Assembly: GCA_034509495.1 (NCBI GenBank)
Contig: CM067507.1
Span: 16,431,950 to 16,495,949 of the forward strand
Origin: Acestrorhynchus altus
Lineage: Eukaryota; Chordata; Actinopteri; Characiformes; Acestrorhynchidae
Reading direction: 5' to 3'
Length of the DNA stretch: 64,000 bases
The notes beneath the pieces are model-generated. The model did not search any database, was not told the DNA's origin, and saw nothing but the letters and a program-made list of their open reading frames with translations. Positions 9,298-21,885 of this stretch are shown here, piece after piece. Position 1 is the first letter of the stretch. The number at the start of each line of letters is the position of its first letter. The translations under genes and the position numbers were made by a program.

Positions 9298-12017
9298 TAC
9301 TAGGATGAATGATCATGAAAAAGATCTGCTGTCTTATGCTATGCTGATACTATAAAAATATTTCACAATTTTAACACAATTATTTCTGTAGAATTATGCT
9401 AAGACAGATGATGATCATGATAATGATAAAGATAACTTTGACAACAAAGCTGGTGATGATGATAATGATACCATTGTCATAAACCCCTGGTGAGTAAGCG
9501 ACAGGGTGACAATAGCAAGGAAAAACTTCTCCCAATTACTGGACCACCACACGATGTAATACTGTGTATTGAAGTAATGACAGTTTGTCATAATGGGACA
9601 TAATAGTAACAGTAACAGCTAATTAGGGTCTTTGTAAATTTGTACATAGTTTGTTACAGCAGATGAAAAACTAGTCCAGGGCAGGGTGGGGAACTAGTCT
9701 CGGTCCAGTAGCCAAAATGTGAGCAGCCAATGTGAAGTGGTGGCTGGGCAATCAGGGTCCTTCTCAAATGGGGCAGATTAGATTTATGGAGAACAGATAA
9801 TGTAAACATTACCAGTTTACAGTGTGACAAGTGACTCCTGCTGATCTATAACAGCTTATCTAAAAGGAGAGAGATTGGAATGAAATGGTAAAGTTTTAAA
9901 GTGACACACATTCTTTATCAGAGGAAAGAAGAAACCCTAACTAGGGCTTTCTCAGTGATCTGAGATTTCTTGGATTTTTTCATATATTTTGTGCAGGTTG
10001 ATTTTGATAGTTGATGGCCCACGTTTTTTTTTTTTTATTATTATTTTTTTTTTCAATATCTTGGATGTTGGTCATGTCAAGCTTACCACAATTACAGCAC
10101 AGCCTTTGCATGGCCCATGAATGCATTGTAAAATACAGCTTCAGCTTCTCTTACTTTACTGGAAACCGCTCTGAACTCCAGCCCAACACATCAGAGTTTG
10201 CACAGCCACATGAGCAGCCACCCAGGACACTAACATGCAGGGGGAGTCATGCAATGTTGTGATTTTTGTGCTGTACATCATGTTACTAAATTAGATTAGT
10301 ACAGTAACTACTTTTGGAGTGGGTGCCCTGTCATCATAACATTTTCATGACTGATATACCTTCACCATTGTTGTCTGTTTTCCTGTCAATTCAATCCTGT
10401 GTTTTGTTTACTTTATAACAGCATCTGGGTTCACTTTCCACCTTGATTTTGACAAGTACTAGAGGAGAGGGGGGGGGGGAACCTGTGGGAACCCACAGAA
10501 CCTGAAGCCTGAAATCTCCTGCCAATCTTACTTTGTTTCCATTTTAATAAACAAATTCAAAATCTAATTTATTTTTATATTTTTTTATTATTATTTTTTT
10601 ATATTATATTCTTATTATTTAGTCAAAAACGTTTAACACAGTAACACAGTTAAGACTAAAAACAGAATTTAACTCATTTCTGTTATCTGTTCTCCTGTAT
10701 TTTCTTCTATCCTCCAGTCCTCTAAATTCTATCCCCAAATTTCATGAAGAGCTATTTGACCTATTGGATAGTTCTTCATCTGCTTTCTACTGTCACTGAA
10801 GTTCGTGCTCATAGAGTTTTGTCTGTTTGCTGTGTATTGTTGTCTTTTCTTCTGTCAGGTTCCCTCCGTTCCAAACTCTCATCAGCTACTTAACAGTGCA
10901 TTAGTAACACATCACCCAACAAAATCATTTTCATTTTTGTAATGAAAGCAGGGAAAGGGTTTCCCTGAAGCTGCTCCAATCTTCTGCCCAATACCTCAGG
11001 TTCCCCCCAAACAAGCAAAAAGATTTTTATTCTATTTGACATTTTGAAATAAAAATGTACACACACATAGCTCAGTAATCTGTGTTTAATCTGTGTTTTA
11101 GTCTCTGCCATCTTTGATTTCATCATAAACTCATGGTTGTCCATGGATTTTAGAGAAAGTACAGTCTGGACAACTTTTCTTCATGAATGTCATCCATACA
11201 TTTTGTGGGAGCTGTGGTGATTAAAGGATCACTACAGATAAAACTAGTGTGTAAACAGTAGTGTGGGATATGGATAATACTACTATATGAAGAAAACTGC
11301 ATGATACTGTATGTTAATGTTTGATGCTGGAAGCACATCTGGAGCTCCTAATATGAGTGTAATCTCTTACAGAAAGGTTTGACTGTGATGATGATGTTCA
11401 TGATGTTAATGAAGATCGTGATGATAGTAATGATGATTAAAATTATGGTGATTAATTAAACACTGAATGAGATAAAACAAGCATCAGCTCATGGTTCTCT
11501 CAGCTCAAATGAGTACCGGTGAATAACTAAACAGAGGCAGATGTGGCACAAAATGAAAAATTGTATGTAGACAGCATTAGGCTTAATGAGTGGACACATG
11601 TGTCAATGTGAACATAAAGAATGATGAGCAATGTGTTCCTGGTCACAGTTGTCACTGCATCTTCTCACTAATTTGTATTCCCTGCCACTCTGAACTGCCT
11701 TCTACAAACCTCCATATGAAAGTTAAGACACTAGTGATGCATAGGCAGTGTATAATCACTGAGTCAGGGCTTTTTGCCTGAAGTAGTGTATGCCCCTTTT
11801 CTGAGATGAGCTCTGAAAACAACGTGAAGAAAATATTCATGGATATAGACAAATGTCATGGCAATATAAAAAGTTCTTTGAACTTTCTAGACTTTTAATT
11901 TCCAAAATGACCATTTTAAAATAATTCTTAACTTTTAATCAAATTCAGTTTTATTTCAAGTCATTTTGGAGCATTTCTTTTATTATTTATATCCAATCAT
12001 CAACAATTTTGGGGGGA
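9298..12017. other. Unannotated sequence with low-complexity patches
   Basis: Holds degenerate (GAT)n patches near 9405-9475 and 11380-11450, a poly-T run near 10024-10054, a G9 run near 10470 and a vague LTR-like stretch at 10330-10560. No gene was recognised. Confidence 0.4.
9485..9545 (-). mobile_element. Short LINE tail remnant
   Basis: The minus strand reads GGGAGAAGTTTTTCCTTGC followed by TATTGTCACCC, matching the GAGGGAGTTTTTCCTTGCC block of the LINE tail at 3001-3537. Confidence 0.5.
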
Positions 12018-12176
12018 CAGCTTGTGACTGGAAGGTTGCTGGTAAGAGTCCCCAACCTGACAGGCTGTAACTGATGTGCCCTTGAATGCTTGTGTGCTCA
12101 CTTTATCACTGTGTGTTTGCTGCATGGATGGGTTAAATGTGGAGGCAATACTACATATGTGTCCATGGCAAATGAT
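12018..12176 (+). mobile_element. SINE fragment, same family as 15070
   Basis: Shares CTTGTGACTGGAAGGTTG, a CCCTTGA stretch, GTGTGCTCAC and GCATGGATGGGTTAAA in order with the longer SINE at 15070-15335. The A-box region is missing and the middle is shortened. Confidence 0.65.
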
Positions 12177-15069
12177 AAATTGGTGTCTACAAAAAGTGAA
12201 AACCTACAAAAATGGGTATGTAAGGTTTTTGAATTACTGTGATATGTTAATTTGTTATTATGTTAGTACAATTACATGATTGCTATTATTTTATTATTCA
12301 CACAGATGTTGTGTAGCCCTTGTTTACCACTGAGGGAGTGGTGTTAATGATTATCCTGAGTCGTGGGTGTGGTTCTCATCTGTTAAGCTCCAGTGGCTCC
12401 TGGTTAATGTAACATTACCCAAACTAACACACTACCAGATTCACACACCCTATATCAAATGAGTGGAGTCAGACACAGTTTCTATAAAAAATGAAAATGT
12501 GTTATTACATTCAAATTATATTTCCAAACAAAATCTCAAAACCAAACAATACACCGGTTACAAACATAATAAAATAAATACTTACATATCCATATAAAAC
12601 AGAAATTCATTTATCAGAACTTAAATGTACACTTTTCACTTTTTTAAATTTTCCCCATCAGCAAACAAAAACAAATAAAGGGTGCAGTCCTGTTTATTAG
12701 TCATGCAGCAGCATGAAGGAATCCCTTTCTTAGATTTGGAGTACTCACTGGTTCATTCTTAACCATGTGCAAACTTTCTTTCAGTCTTTGTGATTCTGTT
12801 GTGAAATGTAAGGGTGGACAGATTAGAAGCGTTATGGAAAAACGTTGTTGTCCCTCGTAGGCTGGAGTGAGGAACCCTGAGTGTTCCGCTAACTGGGTGT
12901 GCTTCCAACCAGCTACTGGTCCCGTGTAGCTTGGTTAATAGGACAAACACACACTATACTGCTGTCCACTGGTCTCTGAGCGAGAAAAATTTAATGACAC
13001 TTAACTGAGTGACTTTATTACTCACTAAACATGGACAGGGTCTAAAACCATACTCTAACTGGAACTTACAACTCTCTCCTCCTCTCACGGTGAGATTGCT
13101 CCATGTAAATATCTGCCAATGTCGAGAAATCATAAATTTCCAAATTTAAATTTTATGAAATCCCATAATTAAAATCACAAAAAAAATTATTCCTTTGAGT
13201 GAATTTATTTATTGTAATGCAAAAAACACTGAGCAATCACTACCAACAAAACATAAAGGTAAAGATATCCAAAAGCATGGGATCATTAGAGCTATATATT
13301 ACCTTTGTCCAATGAAAAGATCTATCTCCAAAATAGTGAATTTACAGGAGGAGGCAAAAATCTTTTTTTTTTTCTTTTTCAATAGACCGTTATGTAAAAT
13401 AAGATTAATTTAAATAAATATTAGAGCATTTCTATTGGTCCAGAACCGATCCAAAGTGTGCAGAGCTGCCACAGGGTTCAAATGATTGAGAAAACTAGAA
13501 ACAGGCAAACATGTAGATGCATGTTTTTAATTCAAAAGCAGTGATATAAAAAAGATACTATTAGGAACACTACACACAGGTGGAAGGAGATATGGAAGGA
13601 GACAGGAGAAGGTGGAGCAAGAAACAAATTATATAATTATAATATAATCAAAATATAATACTACTTAAAAAGATGTTAGATGAAAGAGGACTAGAGATGT
13701 AGAAATATCTAGTAGAAAGATTCAATTCAATCTAATTACATTGATTAAACTGTCATCTCCACTCTGCTGACAAGGTTTCATCAACCAACTAAAATTGAGT
13801 GCTCAGTGGAAACAGCACTGACAACCTGTATTCATGGTGGCAAGCAAGCAAAAAGCTAATACACAAAACAAATCTGCATGACAATGAATGTTACAGCACC
13901 TCACTTGTTTGTATCATCTTTGCTAATACAATTGTGTAGCTCTTTTCTGCAGTGTTCACTCTGCAGTACATTTGTGATGTCAAATGTTTGTTTGTTTGTT
14001 TGTTTTTTTTATATTGGAATAACTAGTCACTACATAGATGGTTCATATTCCATTCAAAAATGTCATGCTTTTTATTAACAAAGCACTACCAAGGCAACAC
14101 ACAATTCTGAATGGCATCATGCTATTCCAGTGCTTATCCAGTTCTGATGGAATACCGGGAGACAATTTCCACACCAATTTAAAGCCATTCTCTCCAAGCC
14201 AATACTGAAACCACCATCCATCCCTCTCCTCCATTTGACATGTATGCAATTGCTGTCATTTCCATTCTGCCATGAAAATGAACGTTTCACCTGTTCCCTC
14301 GCCCTGCACTTTGAAAACATTTTATTTCCTCAGGACACTTGCCTGTCAAGTGCAATGACTTCAAAAATGGCAGAAGCATTCAAGGGAGAACGAGTGGCTA
14401 TTGATTTTCTATGGCGGCTAAGCAGAGAAACGGTCACTCTTCCACACGCATCATTCCCACACAGTGGGGAGCCACCATTCATTATCACTCTGCCTGTGTT
14501 CAGGTGTTGGGAGGACACATTTGTGTACACTGATGTCCATCATCTGGAAAATAAAAATCTTAGAAATTGCAGCTTTTGCCAGCGATAACAGTTTTTTAAC
14601 CATGTGACCAACTATGGGATTAAAGCAGCATTAGATGATAATTAGTATGCTTTGCTGGGCTACCCCTACAGTTGCAAAGTAATTCACATTTACATCACTG
14701 CTGTGAATAAAAATCAGGCTTTTAGCACCACATAATAGACAGCTTTACACATGAATTTGTTGAGTGGTAGAAGTGAAAGAAGCTCAACTGAGTAAAGTAA
14801 TATTACAACATTTAACACAAATGTGAGGTAATGCAGTACTACAGTTCTCACAAGAGGTCTCATGCAATGAGAGAGATGTCATTCTCTCTATTACAAGCCT
14901 GTAATAGAAGCTATTATTTTAAGGTATGATGAATTTCTCTATTTGGTGTAGGTCTACTTCAATGAAATAAAACAATGGGTTAACTCAAGTTTTTATGGGC
15001 TGCAATCCCATGGTGGCACAAATTTTGAATTTCAGGGTAGGTCAATCAAACAGAAAGCACCCCAATGCC
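12177..15069. other. Unannotated sequence, mostly unique
   Basis: No gene was recognised. The minus strand of 12780-13110 has an AATAAA signal (GTGAGTAATAAAGTC) upstream of a longer tail and could be LTR-like, but no paired copy or clear ends were found. A (TTTG)n run lies at 13987-14005. The block 14100-14590 is repeat-poor. Confidence 0.35.
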
Positions 15070-15335
15070 TGTCAGCCGTGGACTAGTGGTTAGGGAACCA
15101 GCCTTGTGACTGAAAGGTTGATGGTTGGATTCCCTGAACTGGCAGGACATGACTAAAGTACCCTTGAGCAAGGCCCTTAACTCCACAGCTGCTCCCCAGG
15201 CACTGTGGATAGGGCTGCCCACCATCCTGGCACATGTGCTCACTACCCCCTAATGTGTAAATTGACTGGTGTGTATGTATGTATTACACTGCATGGATGG
15301 GTTAAAATGAGGCAGCCACATATGTCTGATAACAA
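15070..15335 (+). mobile_element. tRNA-derived SINE, near complete
   Basis: The head carries an A-box-like TAGTGGTTAGGG (15084-15095) and a B-box-like GGTTGGATTCC (15123-15133; one change from the consensus GGTTCGANTCC), spaced as in a tRNA promoter. The body continues CCTTGAGCAAGGCCCTTAAC, GGGCTGCCCACC, GTGCTCACT and GCATGGATGGGTTAAA. The terminal tail is degraded. I remember SINEs of this layout from characin and catfish genomes. A shortened sister copy is at 12018. Confidence 0.8.
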
Positions 15336-16540
15336 AGACAAAATGAGAAATTCTCAATTTCCTTTGAAACTGGAACACTGAAACAATTCTCCTCTCATGA
15401 TACATTTTCTCCCTCTTAGCCCAAAACATACCTTGAAAATAAATGAAAGATGCATTTATTCTCACTCTGGAATTTCCTGTCAATTATGAATGCAACATGG
15501 ATAGAAAAAGGCAGCTCTCAGCAATTTACATGGTGAATGGATCCCTTCAACCAGGTGGTTGATCAGAAGTGAAAAATATGGAGCTTTGAAATTTTAAAAG
15601 TGGTTTGGATATCCGGTCTGGGCTTGTTCCTCTCTTGGGAAATATGAACACAGAATAGCAGCCTTAAAGTCATAAGAGTGCAGAACACAGCCCTGGAGCT
15701 CTCAAGGCCCCTGGAGGGCTCCCTCAGACTCATAGCAAGAAATTACTACCAGATGAGGGAGATATGAGAACAAGATGCTGACATTCACTAGAAAAGTGTT
15801 CAGCTCCTGATCTATTCTGCTATGAAAATTTCAGATGCACTCAGGTGTCCTTCTTCTCCCTTACTGTAGATATTGTGGTACTGAATTCTCTCTTGGGAGA
15901 ACTTTTGGCTGTCTAAAAATGTAGCAACTTGAGACACCAAAATGCTAATCTAAAACTGTGACCAAACTGTTGCCATGTACAATTTGTCATAAATGTCCTC
16001 AGTGGTCATTTTCTGACCACAGAGCTACATTTAGCTTGATATTTTTTAGTAGCAGACTACTCTTTGCAGTGAGGCGAATGTGCAAACAGTCCAGAATCAC
16101 AGCTCTGCCAGATTTACTTGCACTAGGGTTATATATACTATAAATACATACACTATGAGAACACCACCTAAACACTGTCAAGTCAACAGTGGTTCTGAGG
16201 TCAGAAACTGCACAACGATGAATGATGTAGAAGGTAGCAGACAAAGTGTAGCATATAAACCAACAAATTAATGGTCTTGATTTTGACTCAGTAGCATTTA
16301 GTCTTTCCTTAGTACTAGGATTAGGGGTGATTTATCAAGGCCATAGAAAAGTGCAAAGCCTTATTTAAAGTAAATCATTAAATAAATAAATAGTTGCATT
16401 CAGAAGAAAGCATTGCATAACAGTGCTATTCGTAAAGAAGATCAAATTTACCAGGAACAATAAATGAGTAAAACTTTAGACTGATATGGGCAATATTTAT
16501 AGAACTACACATGCAGAGGTGTCTCAGTATGGTGTCTGGT
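15336..16540. other. Unannotated sequence
   Basis: No gene or repeat family was recognised. Short AT-rich patches only. Confidence 0.4.
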
Positions 16541-16544
16541 ATAA

Positions 16545-17060
16545 TGTCAACCGTCGTGGAATGTACTTGTAGAAGTTCCTAATAGTGTCCTGCAATAATC
16601 AATTCCATGCAGTTTGAATTTTCTTTGGAGTGTTAAGAGAGTGTCCAATGACATCCCACACATTTTCAATCAGGGATAGGTCTAGTTATGTGACTGTCCA
16701 TAGCATAGTATCTGCATTTTCAAGGCAAGCTCTTGAGAAGGCAGCAGTATGCAGATTAACATTTCCCTGTGTATCTTCAGAAAAAGGTAGGGCTACTAGT
16801 TGCAGAACATCATTAATGTAACATTGGGCTGTCAAACTGTCAAACTGATCTGGCAACATGTGAAATTGCACCTCATACCATGACACCTGGTGTCATGAAC
16901 ACAACAGTGGTGCCTTCTTAACATGTGACTCATGACAGCAAACTGTTGATCTTGGTGCTAACCACAGTGCCTTTACATACATACAGATGTATTGTCTGTC
17001 ACCAACAAGATAAAAGAGGGACCTGCAGCTATTCCGAGTGACTTCATTAGGATTCTGGCA
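16545..17060 (-). pseudogene. Tc1-like transposase C-terminal half
   Basis: The minus strand encodes LTAQCYINDVLQLVALPF, then a degraded copy of the QDNARPHTA region (GNVNLHTAAFSRACLEN), then a SLIENVWDVIG block with the third acidic residue, and finally DTIRNFYKYIPRRL. This order (strand segment, second Asp region, Glu/Asp region, terminal arginines) is that of the Tc1 DDE/D domain. The second aspartate appears lost, and stops occur in the DLNPIEHVWD-equivalent stretch. Upstream sequence to 17060 gives FYLVGDRQYI-like residues from the first part of the domain. It is a different Tc1 subfamily from the relic at 37535 and closest to the one at 49975. Confidence 0.75.
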
Positions 17061-17366
17061 TGACACCACTGAAAGCATGCATTGAAGTCAGTCCTTTGAG
17101 GTGCAACTAAACACGAAGCAATAAATGAATTACTACCACACTGCTTGTAGTGTCTTTCTATGCACTTCTTTCACTGTAAAAAGTGGCACTTGACTAAATA
17201 TGGTAAGTGGTTAACAATGTATAAATGCAAAAAAGTTCATGTGATACACGAACATGATTGCTGTCTTCAGTAGTTCAGTAGATTTAGTCAGAATATTCAT
17301 TTGCAATCACTTGACGCATTTATATCATAGATTTTTCAAGTTGTAGAAGATGGTTCAGGTTGCAGA

Positions 17367-17822
17367 AGTCAGGTTGTACAGATGTTATTATTTTCAGGAG
17401 ACCTTAAACTAGTCAAATTTCTGTTCCTTTCACCAAATATGGGTTCTGAAACTTTTTCCTGGTAATATATTATGCAGCAGCATGATTTTAATCAAGAGAT
17501 CACATCACAGCACAATGACAGTCTAATTATAAAACTACAGTCCTCCTGTGTTAGGGATGTTGAAAAAACAGTGAGTGGTGATCCTAATGTTGTGGTTGAT
17601 TCTTAACCAGTAAAAAAAATAAATCAATCGTGCTGGGATGTGTCTTGATTAACAACATGCTGCTGCAGAATGTATGAACACTACTGGTCAAAAGTTTCAG
17701 AATACTGGGTGTCTTGCAGTTTTTTGTCTTGCAGTTTTTGTTATGAAACTTGAGTTATGAAACCTAGAAAACAGCATATAACTGCCCACGAATAGTGAAT
17801 CTCTATGAACTAAGAGTTGACT
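17367..17822 (-). repeat. R1 dispersed repeat, copy 3 (two pieces)
   Basis: Plus-strand TACAGATGTTATTATTTTCA then GGAGACCTTAAACTAGTCAA (17377-17416) matches the R1 3' block. TGAAACCTAGAAAACAGCAT then ATAACTGCCC (17758-17790) matches the 5' block reversed. The interior is diverged or replaced; it includes CTAATGTTGTGGTTGATT near 17580, which resembles an end of the foldback element at 35441. Confidence 0.5.
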
Positions 17823-17884
17823 TAAATAACAGTCTATATAATAATTCCTACTTTCTGAAGTGTCATCTTAAGGTTTTCTGTGTT

Positions 17885-17936
17885 TTTGTAAAGCATCCAT
17901 TGTCTATGAAAGGTGCTATACTAATAAACTAGCCAT
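17885..17936 (+). mobile_element. LINE/SINE 3' tail remnant
   Basis: TTTTTGTAAAGCATCCATTG followed by AAAGGTGCTATACTAATAAA follows the usual fish L2-type tail pattern. Confidence 0.5.
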
Positions 17937-19742
17937 GTCTCTGGGATTTATATATACATATATACATTCAAATATTTTTGGAACCTAATTTTTTAAAACA
18001 TTTTTATATGTTTCAAAAGATAATCTAGTCTAACATAACTAAGTAGAAGTCTGGGTAAAGACTCAATGCAGTCAGTCACAATCTTTAGTTCTTACCTTGA
18101 ACCTTAACATTTAACTTTTTTTGAATACTTGGTAAAATGGTGTAACAGTAGATGTATTATTTTGAGAACTATTGGTTGGTATACAAACATAATGGGTAAC
18201 AACTCCACCTTTCCTGTGGCAGACTGGAGTTCTGTTACCCAGTCAGACAGGCAAACCATGCTACACCAATAAGAGTTCTTGGGAAAGATCCGTAATGCTA
18301 CATTCACCTACCTATGTAACATCATTCAAATGTGAATCACTTATAAGTGTCAGCCAAATGTAATAAATGTAATTTATCATGTTACTTAGGATTTTTCACC
18401 CTAGTGTTTTATAATGATCAAAATACATGACAAGGTGAATAAAGACAAGTGTTTTTTTTTTTCATGATGCATGAGCCTCTCACAGGTGTAATTAACCTTC
18501 ATACTACACTAATTAATTAGATTCCAACAAGGTCAGGCTCTTTAATTTGAACAATTAAGTGCTTTCTCGGTATGAGACATTTTCCTGGATAACTTAGTTG
18601 GTATGTTGTTTCCATAATACAGAAATGTGTGTAAGTAGAGGGTATGAACTGCTACTATAAGGCAACGTGCTCAACACATCTGCTAACAATGGTATCTGTG
18701 CGTGGGGAGTGCTAGATCATGTTATCCTCCAACCATCTGCCCACAAATCATAGAAAGAAAGTCGAAGAAAGGGCAAGATACTAAGAAGAAAATCTTGGCA
18801 CAGAAGCTTTTGTGTTGTATGTTGTTTGGTGCAGACTGGACCCAGGACACCACTGGGGTAATGAGGCAGTTGGACACAACAGCTTGCTGATGCTCCAAAA
18901 CAGCGTTAATAACTAGGTATCATCTACAACGGCATCCCCTTAAAGACCTAACCCATTCCTGTCTAACAGTGTGTAACCCACCAAATGTGACTGCCAACTG
19001 TTCCTTTCCTCAGGCCATATACTGATCTGGCTTCGATACAACACTGAAATGTAATGGGACACCTCTTAGAATGTGCCACAAGATTGTTAGCAATACCATT
19101 GTCCTTTTAGATCCACCAGAATTCAGATCATTGGTTTCACACCTTTTTGCAGACCTTGTTCCTTGCTTCTGTCAGAGCTGTGAATCTGTCATATCAATTT
19201 CTTAGTTTGAGTTATGCCTTTTAGCATAACTGTACAATATTGTTCCAATATTAGGCCACACACAACCACACATATAACAACTAAATAATGGTTTCAATGC
19301 AGTAAATTAATACATTGACTGATAGGGAAATAATGCATCATATGCATTAATAAAGAATTAATTTATGTAGCCATCAACAATAGCAACCATTTACATGTTA
19401 CATGTATTTACATGTATTTACAATTACGTTACACTTACGTGTTATTGATAATTCAGCTGATAAAAGTGATTCTTTTAAATTATGATTCTTTGAATAAATT
19501 TGAATAAAGATTATGCAGATTAAGTTACTTATCTACTTGATTTAAGGAAAGTAATCTGCTAAAGAAAAAGATAAACAAACCTGTTCCAAGAAAAACACAA
19601 AAATAACCAAGATTAGGAGATCTGCTCAGGGTTTCTCTTCAAGAAATTTCAAGGTGCATTTATGGACACTTTAAATAATCATTTAAGCTCAATTAATAAC
19701 TTATTAATGATGTGTCTCATCAAAATATAATGAAATTATAAG
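17937..19742. other. Unannotated sequence with one hairpin
   Basis: No gene was recognised. An inverted repeat at 18193-18241 pairs TGGGTAACA-ACTCCA with TGGAGTTCTGTTACCCA. A tail-like CAGCCAAATGTAATAAATG occurs near 18352. Confidence 0.4.
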
Positions 19743-20107
19743 GGTCGGACAGAAGGGAGGCACACACAGAGTATAATCAAAGCAGGTTTTATTAAAGGGC
19801 TTAGGCAAAAGATGAAGTCATGTACAGTCCGTATAGTCAAAACCAGCACTAGCAAACCGAGCATAAGGGGCATACCAATACCATCAATCAACAGGCAAGA
19901 GTGCAAATCAAACAATGATACAATACAGGGTAAGATGAGGTCAAAAAGGCCAGAGTCTTACACAAAACAGTGAGTAGTTCTAAGAGATCAGTCAGAACTT
20001 GACAAATGAAAATGGATACAAATAGGATATAAATATCTTGGAAAATGGGTGTGTAAACAGTTTTCTGATTATTGAGACCAGTGTGGAGTCATATGATTGT
20101 GATCAGC
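19743..20107 (-). repeat. Probable solo LTR inserted in a LINE tail
   Basis: The minus strand carries an AATAAAACCTGCTTTGATTA polyadenylation region followed by CTCTGTGTGTGCCTCC, in the layout of fish Gypsy-type LTRs, with a pyrimidine-rich U3-like part before it. The neighbouring LINE tail (20108-20530) stops where this begins and lacks its usual last 100 bp, which suggests insertion into the LINE. The ends and target duplication were not resolved. Confidence 0.45.
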
Positions 20108-20530
20108 AGTGGCAAAGAAAAGCTCCCTTTTCCCTGGGAGAAAAGAAACACTGAGTGGAACAAAGATTCAAAAGTGGATACCATCCTCCTTGAATTGACA
20201 CCAGTATAGCCCAAAAAATAAAAACAACAAAATGACAAGAAGAGTAAAAATACTGGACAGAAAGAGTAAAATAATGAAAAGCTATATCTATGAGAACAGG
20301 CTATGGATTAGCTAATATGAGTATGAGAGAATGCAAATGAGGATACAAGCTCAGTGTTAATGTGAAAGTCCATGCAGGTTAAACAGTCACATGCACAGCT
20401 AAGTCTAGTGAGGTGTGAGTGAGCCAATGTAAGGATCCAGAGGAGAACAGCATCACAGAGGGCAGCGGAGAAGGGGGGAGCTGGATCTGTCATCAGGACA
20501 GATCAGGCAGGACAGGGCATCTCAATACAT
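20108..20530 (-). mobile_element. LINE 3' region (same family as 3001 and 23755)
   Basis: The minus strand reads CTGATCTGTCCTGATGACAG, GGATCCTTACATTGGCTCAC, a GTCCATGCAGGTTAAA-equivalent stretch on the plus strand, and the GGTGTCAATTCAAGGAGGAT block. Each has a match in order within 23755-24330. It ends at the GCTTTTCTTTGCCACTG block next to the LTR. Confidence 0.65.
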
Positions 20531-20605
20531 CTGAAAAAAACAGATGGAAGTTTTAAGTAAATATTAGGGAGGGGGAAGCATGTAGTAAATATAAGAATAA
20601 ACAAC

Positions 20606-20725
20606 TACCGTATTTTCCGGACTATAATCCGCTACTTTTTGTCCATGCTTTAAACCGTGCGTCTTATAATGGGGTGCAGTCTTGTGTTCTTATATATGTT
20701 ATTTTCCAGGGTTCGGCTTATAGTC

Positions 20726-20729
<4 letters not shown>
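20606..20729 (+). mobile_element. Small hairpin MITE, truncated by (AT)n
   Basis: The left end TACCGTATTTTCCGGACTAT pairs with GGCTTATAGTCCGGA near the right end. The final bases that should complete the palindrome are replaced by the (AT)n tract. The motif is familiar from a small DNA element abundant in teleosts. Confidence 0.7.

Positions 20730-20788
<59 letters not shown>
20730..20788. repeat. (AT)n microsatellite
   Basis: About 29 perfect AT units directly joined to the MITE end. Likely polymorphic and hard to assemble. Confidence 0.95.
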
Positions 20789-20791
<3 letters not shown>

Positions 20792-21104
20792 AAATATCTG
20801 TGTCTGTAATATATTCATAAATGACTCATTTATAATGTCAAATATGCAGATAAATGAACACCTGACTAACAGATCATTTATTAAAACACAAAAATGTAAA
20901 AGTACATAAAAATATGTTCTGCTACCTGAACATCAGACTTCAAAATATTAAAATTTGTAGATCAGTACAGTGTATATTTGACAAAATGATACATAGATGT
21001 ATGTTTGGCAAACAATTTTCAAGTGATACTAAACAACCAATGGGAGCGTTCATTTATTTATATGAACCCACTTATGACTCATCCCTTTTGTGGTTATAAT
21101 TAAA

Positions 21105-21885
21105 GAGTTTAATTATATTTTTTACCAAAATTTTGAAAAGTAGACAGTCATACATACCAGATATTGGTATTTCCAGGAGATCCTAGGCTATTCAAATTTG
21201 TCTTCATTTAAAATTATATATTAACAGAACTTCTTTTGCTTTTAAGGAATATAAAAACATTGAGAGTTTTTGAGCTGAAAAAAACTTTGGTAAGGTTTGG
21301 TAATCCTTAGGCTGACAAAAATATTTATAATAATAAGTTCTAAGTACTAACTAATGCATCCTTGACAGTGGTCCAAATAAAATAAAAAAGCAACATGGAT
21401 GTGCTTTATTATTTAGATATTTATATTTGTATCAGTATTATCCCTTCTCATGACTTTTATCCTATACTTTTATCATTGTATGAGCAAAAAGAATGCAAAT
21501 AGAGCCTTATTTCTTCTCTTTTTTTCTCCCCTCTATACTTTCCTCTATAAACCAATATCTGGGTCAGTGATGTCATCAGCCCTGTAACCTCTCCTGATCA
21601 GTCAGAATTTGCTTGCAGGTTGAGCATGTACACATGGACAAAAACAGTAAACATGTACTGGAAGGCTACTTTGGCATTTAAACTGGGATTTAAGTCTGTT
21701 GGAAATGAGTGAATTTTAACTGTTTATTGATAATTCACAGATAATTCATCACACAATGATGAGACCACCATGACATGGTAAAACTTTATTTATGATACTT
21801 ATTATATGATATTAAGACTTATGAAGCCTAGAAAATGGCATGTAACTGCCTGTAAAGTGTGGCTCTAGGGTTTTAAGAGTTGAAA
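21105..21885 (-). repeat. R1 dispersed repeat, copy 4 (near full length)
   Basis: The longest copy, about 780 bp. On the minus strand it begins ACTCTTAAAACCCTAGAGCC, ACTTTACAGGCAGTTACATG and CCATTTTCTAGGCTTCATAA. It continues TTAAATCCCAGTTTAAATGC, ATGACATCACTGACCCAGAT, a GATAAAAGTCATGAGAAGGG block, TTATTATTATAAATATTTTT, and ends CCAATATCTGGTATGTATGA. It ties together blocks seen separately in other copies and so fixes their order. No coding capacity. It is the best starting point for a consensus. Confidence 0.75.

Noticed and set aside
10330..10560. Possible LTR (AATAAA, CATCTGGGTTCAC phrase)
   Set aside because: No paired copy, no defined ends, no purine tract.
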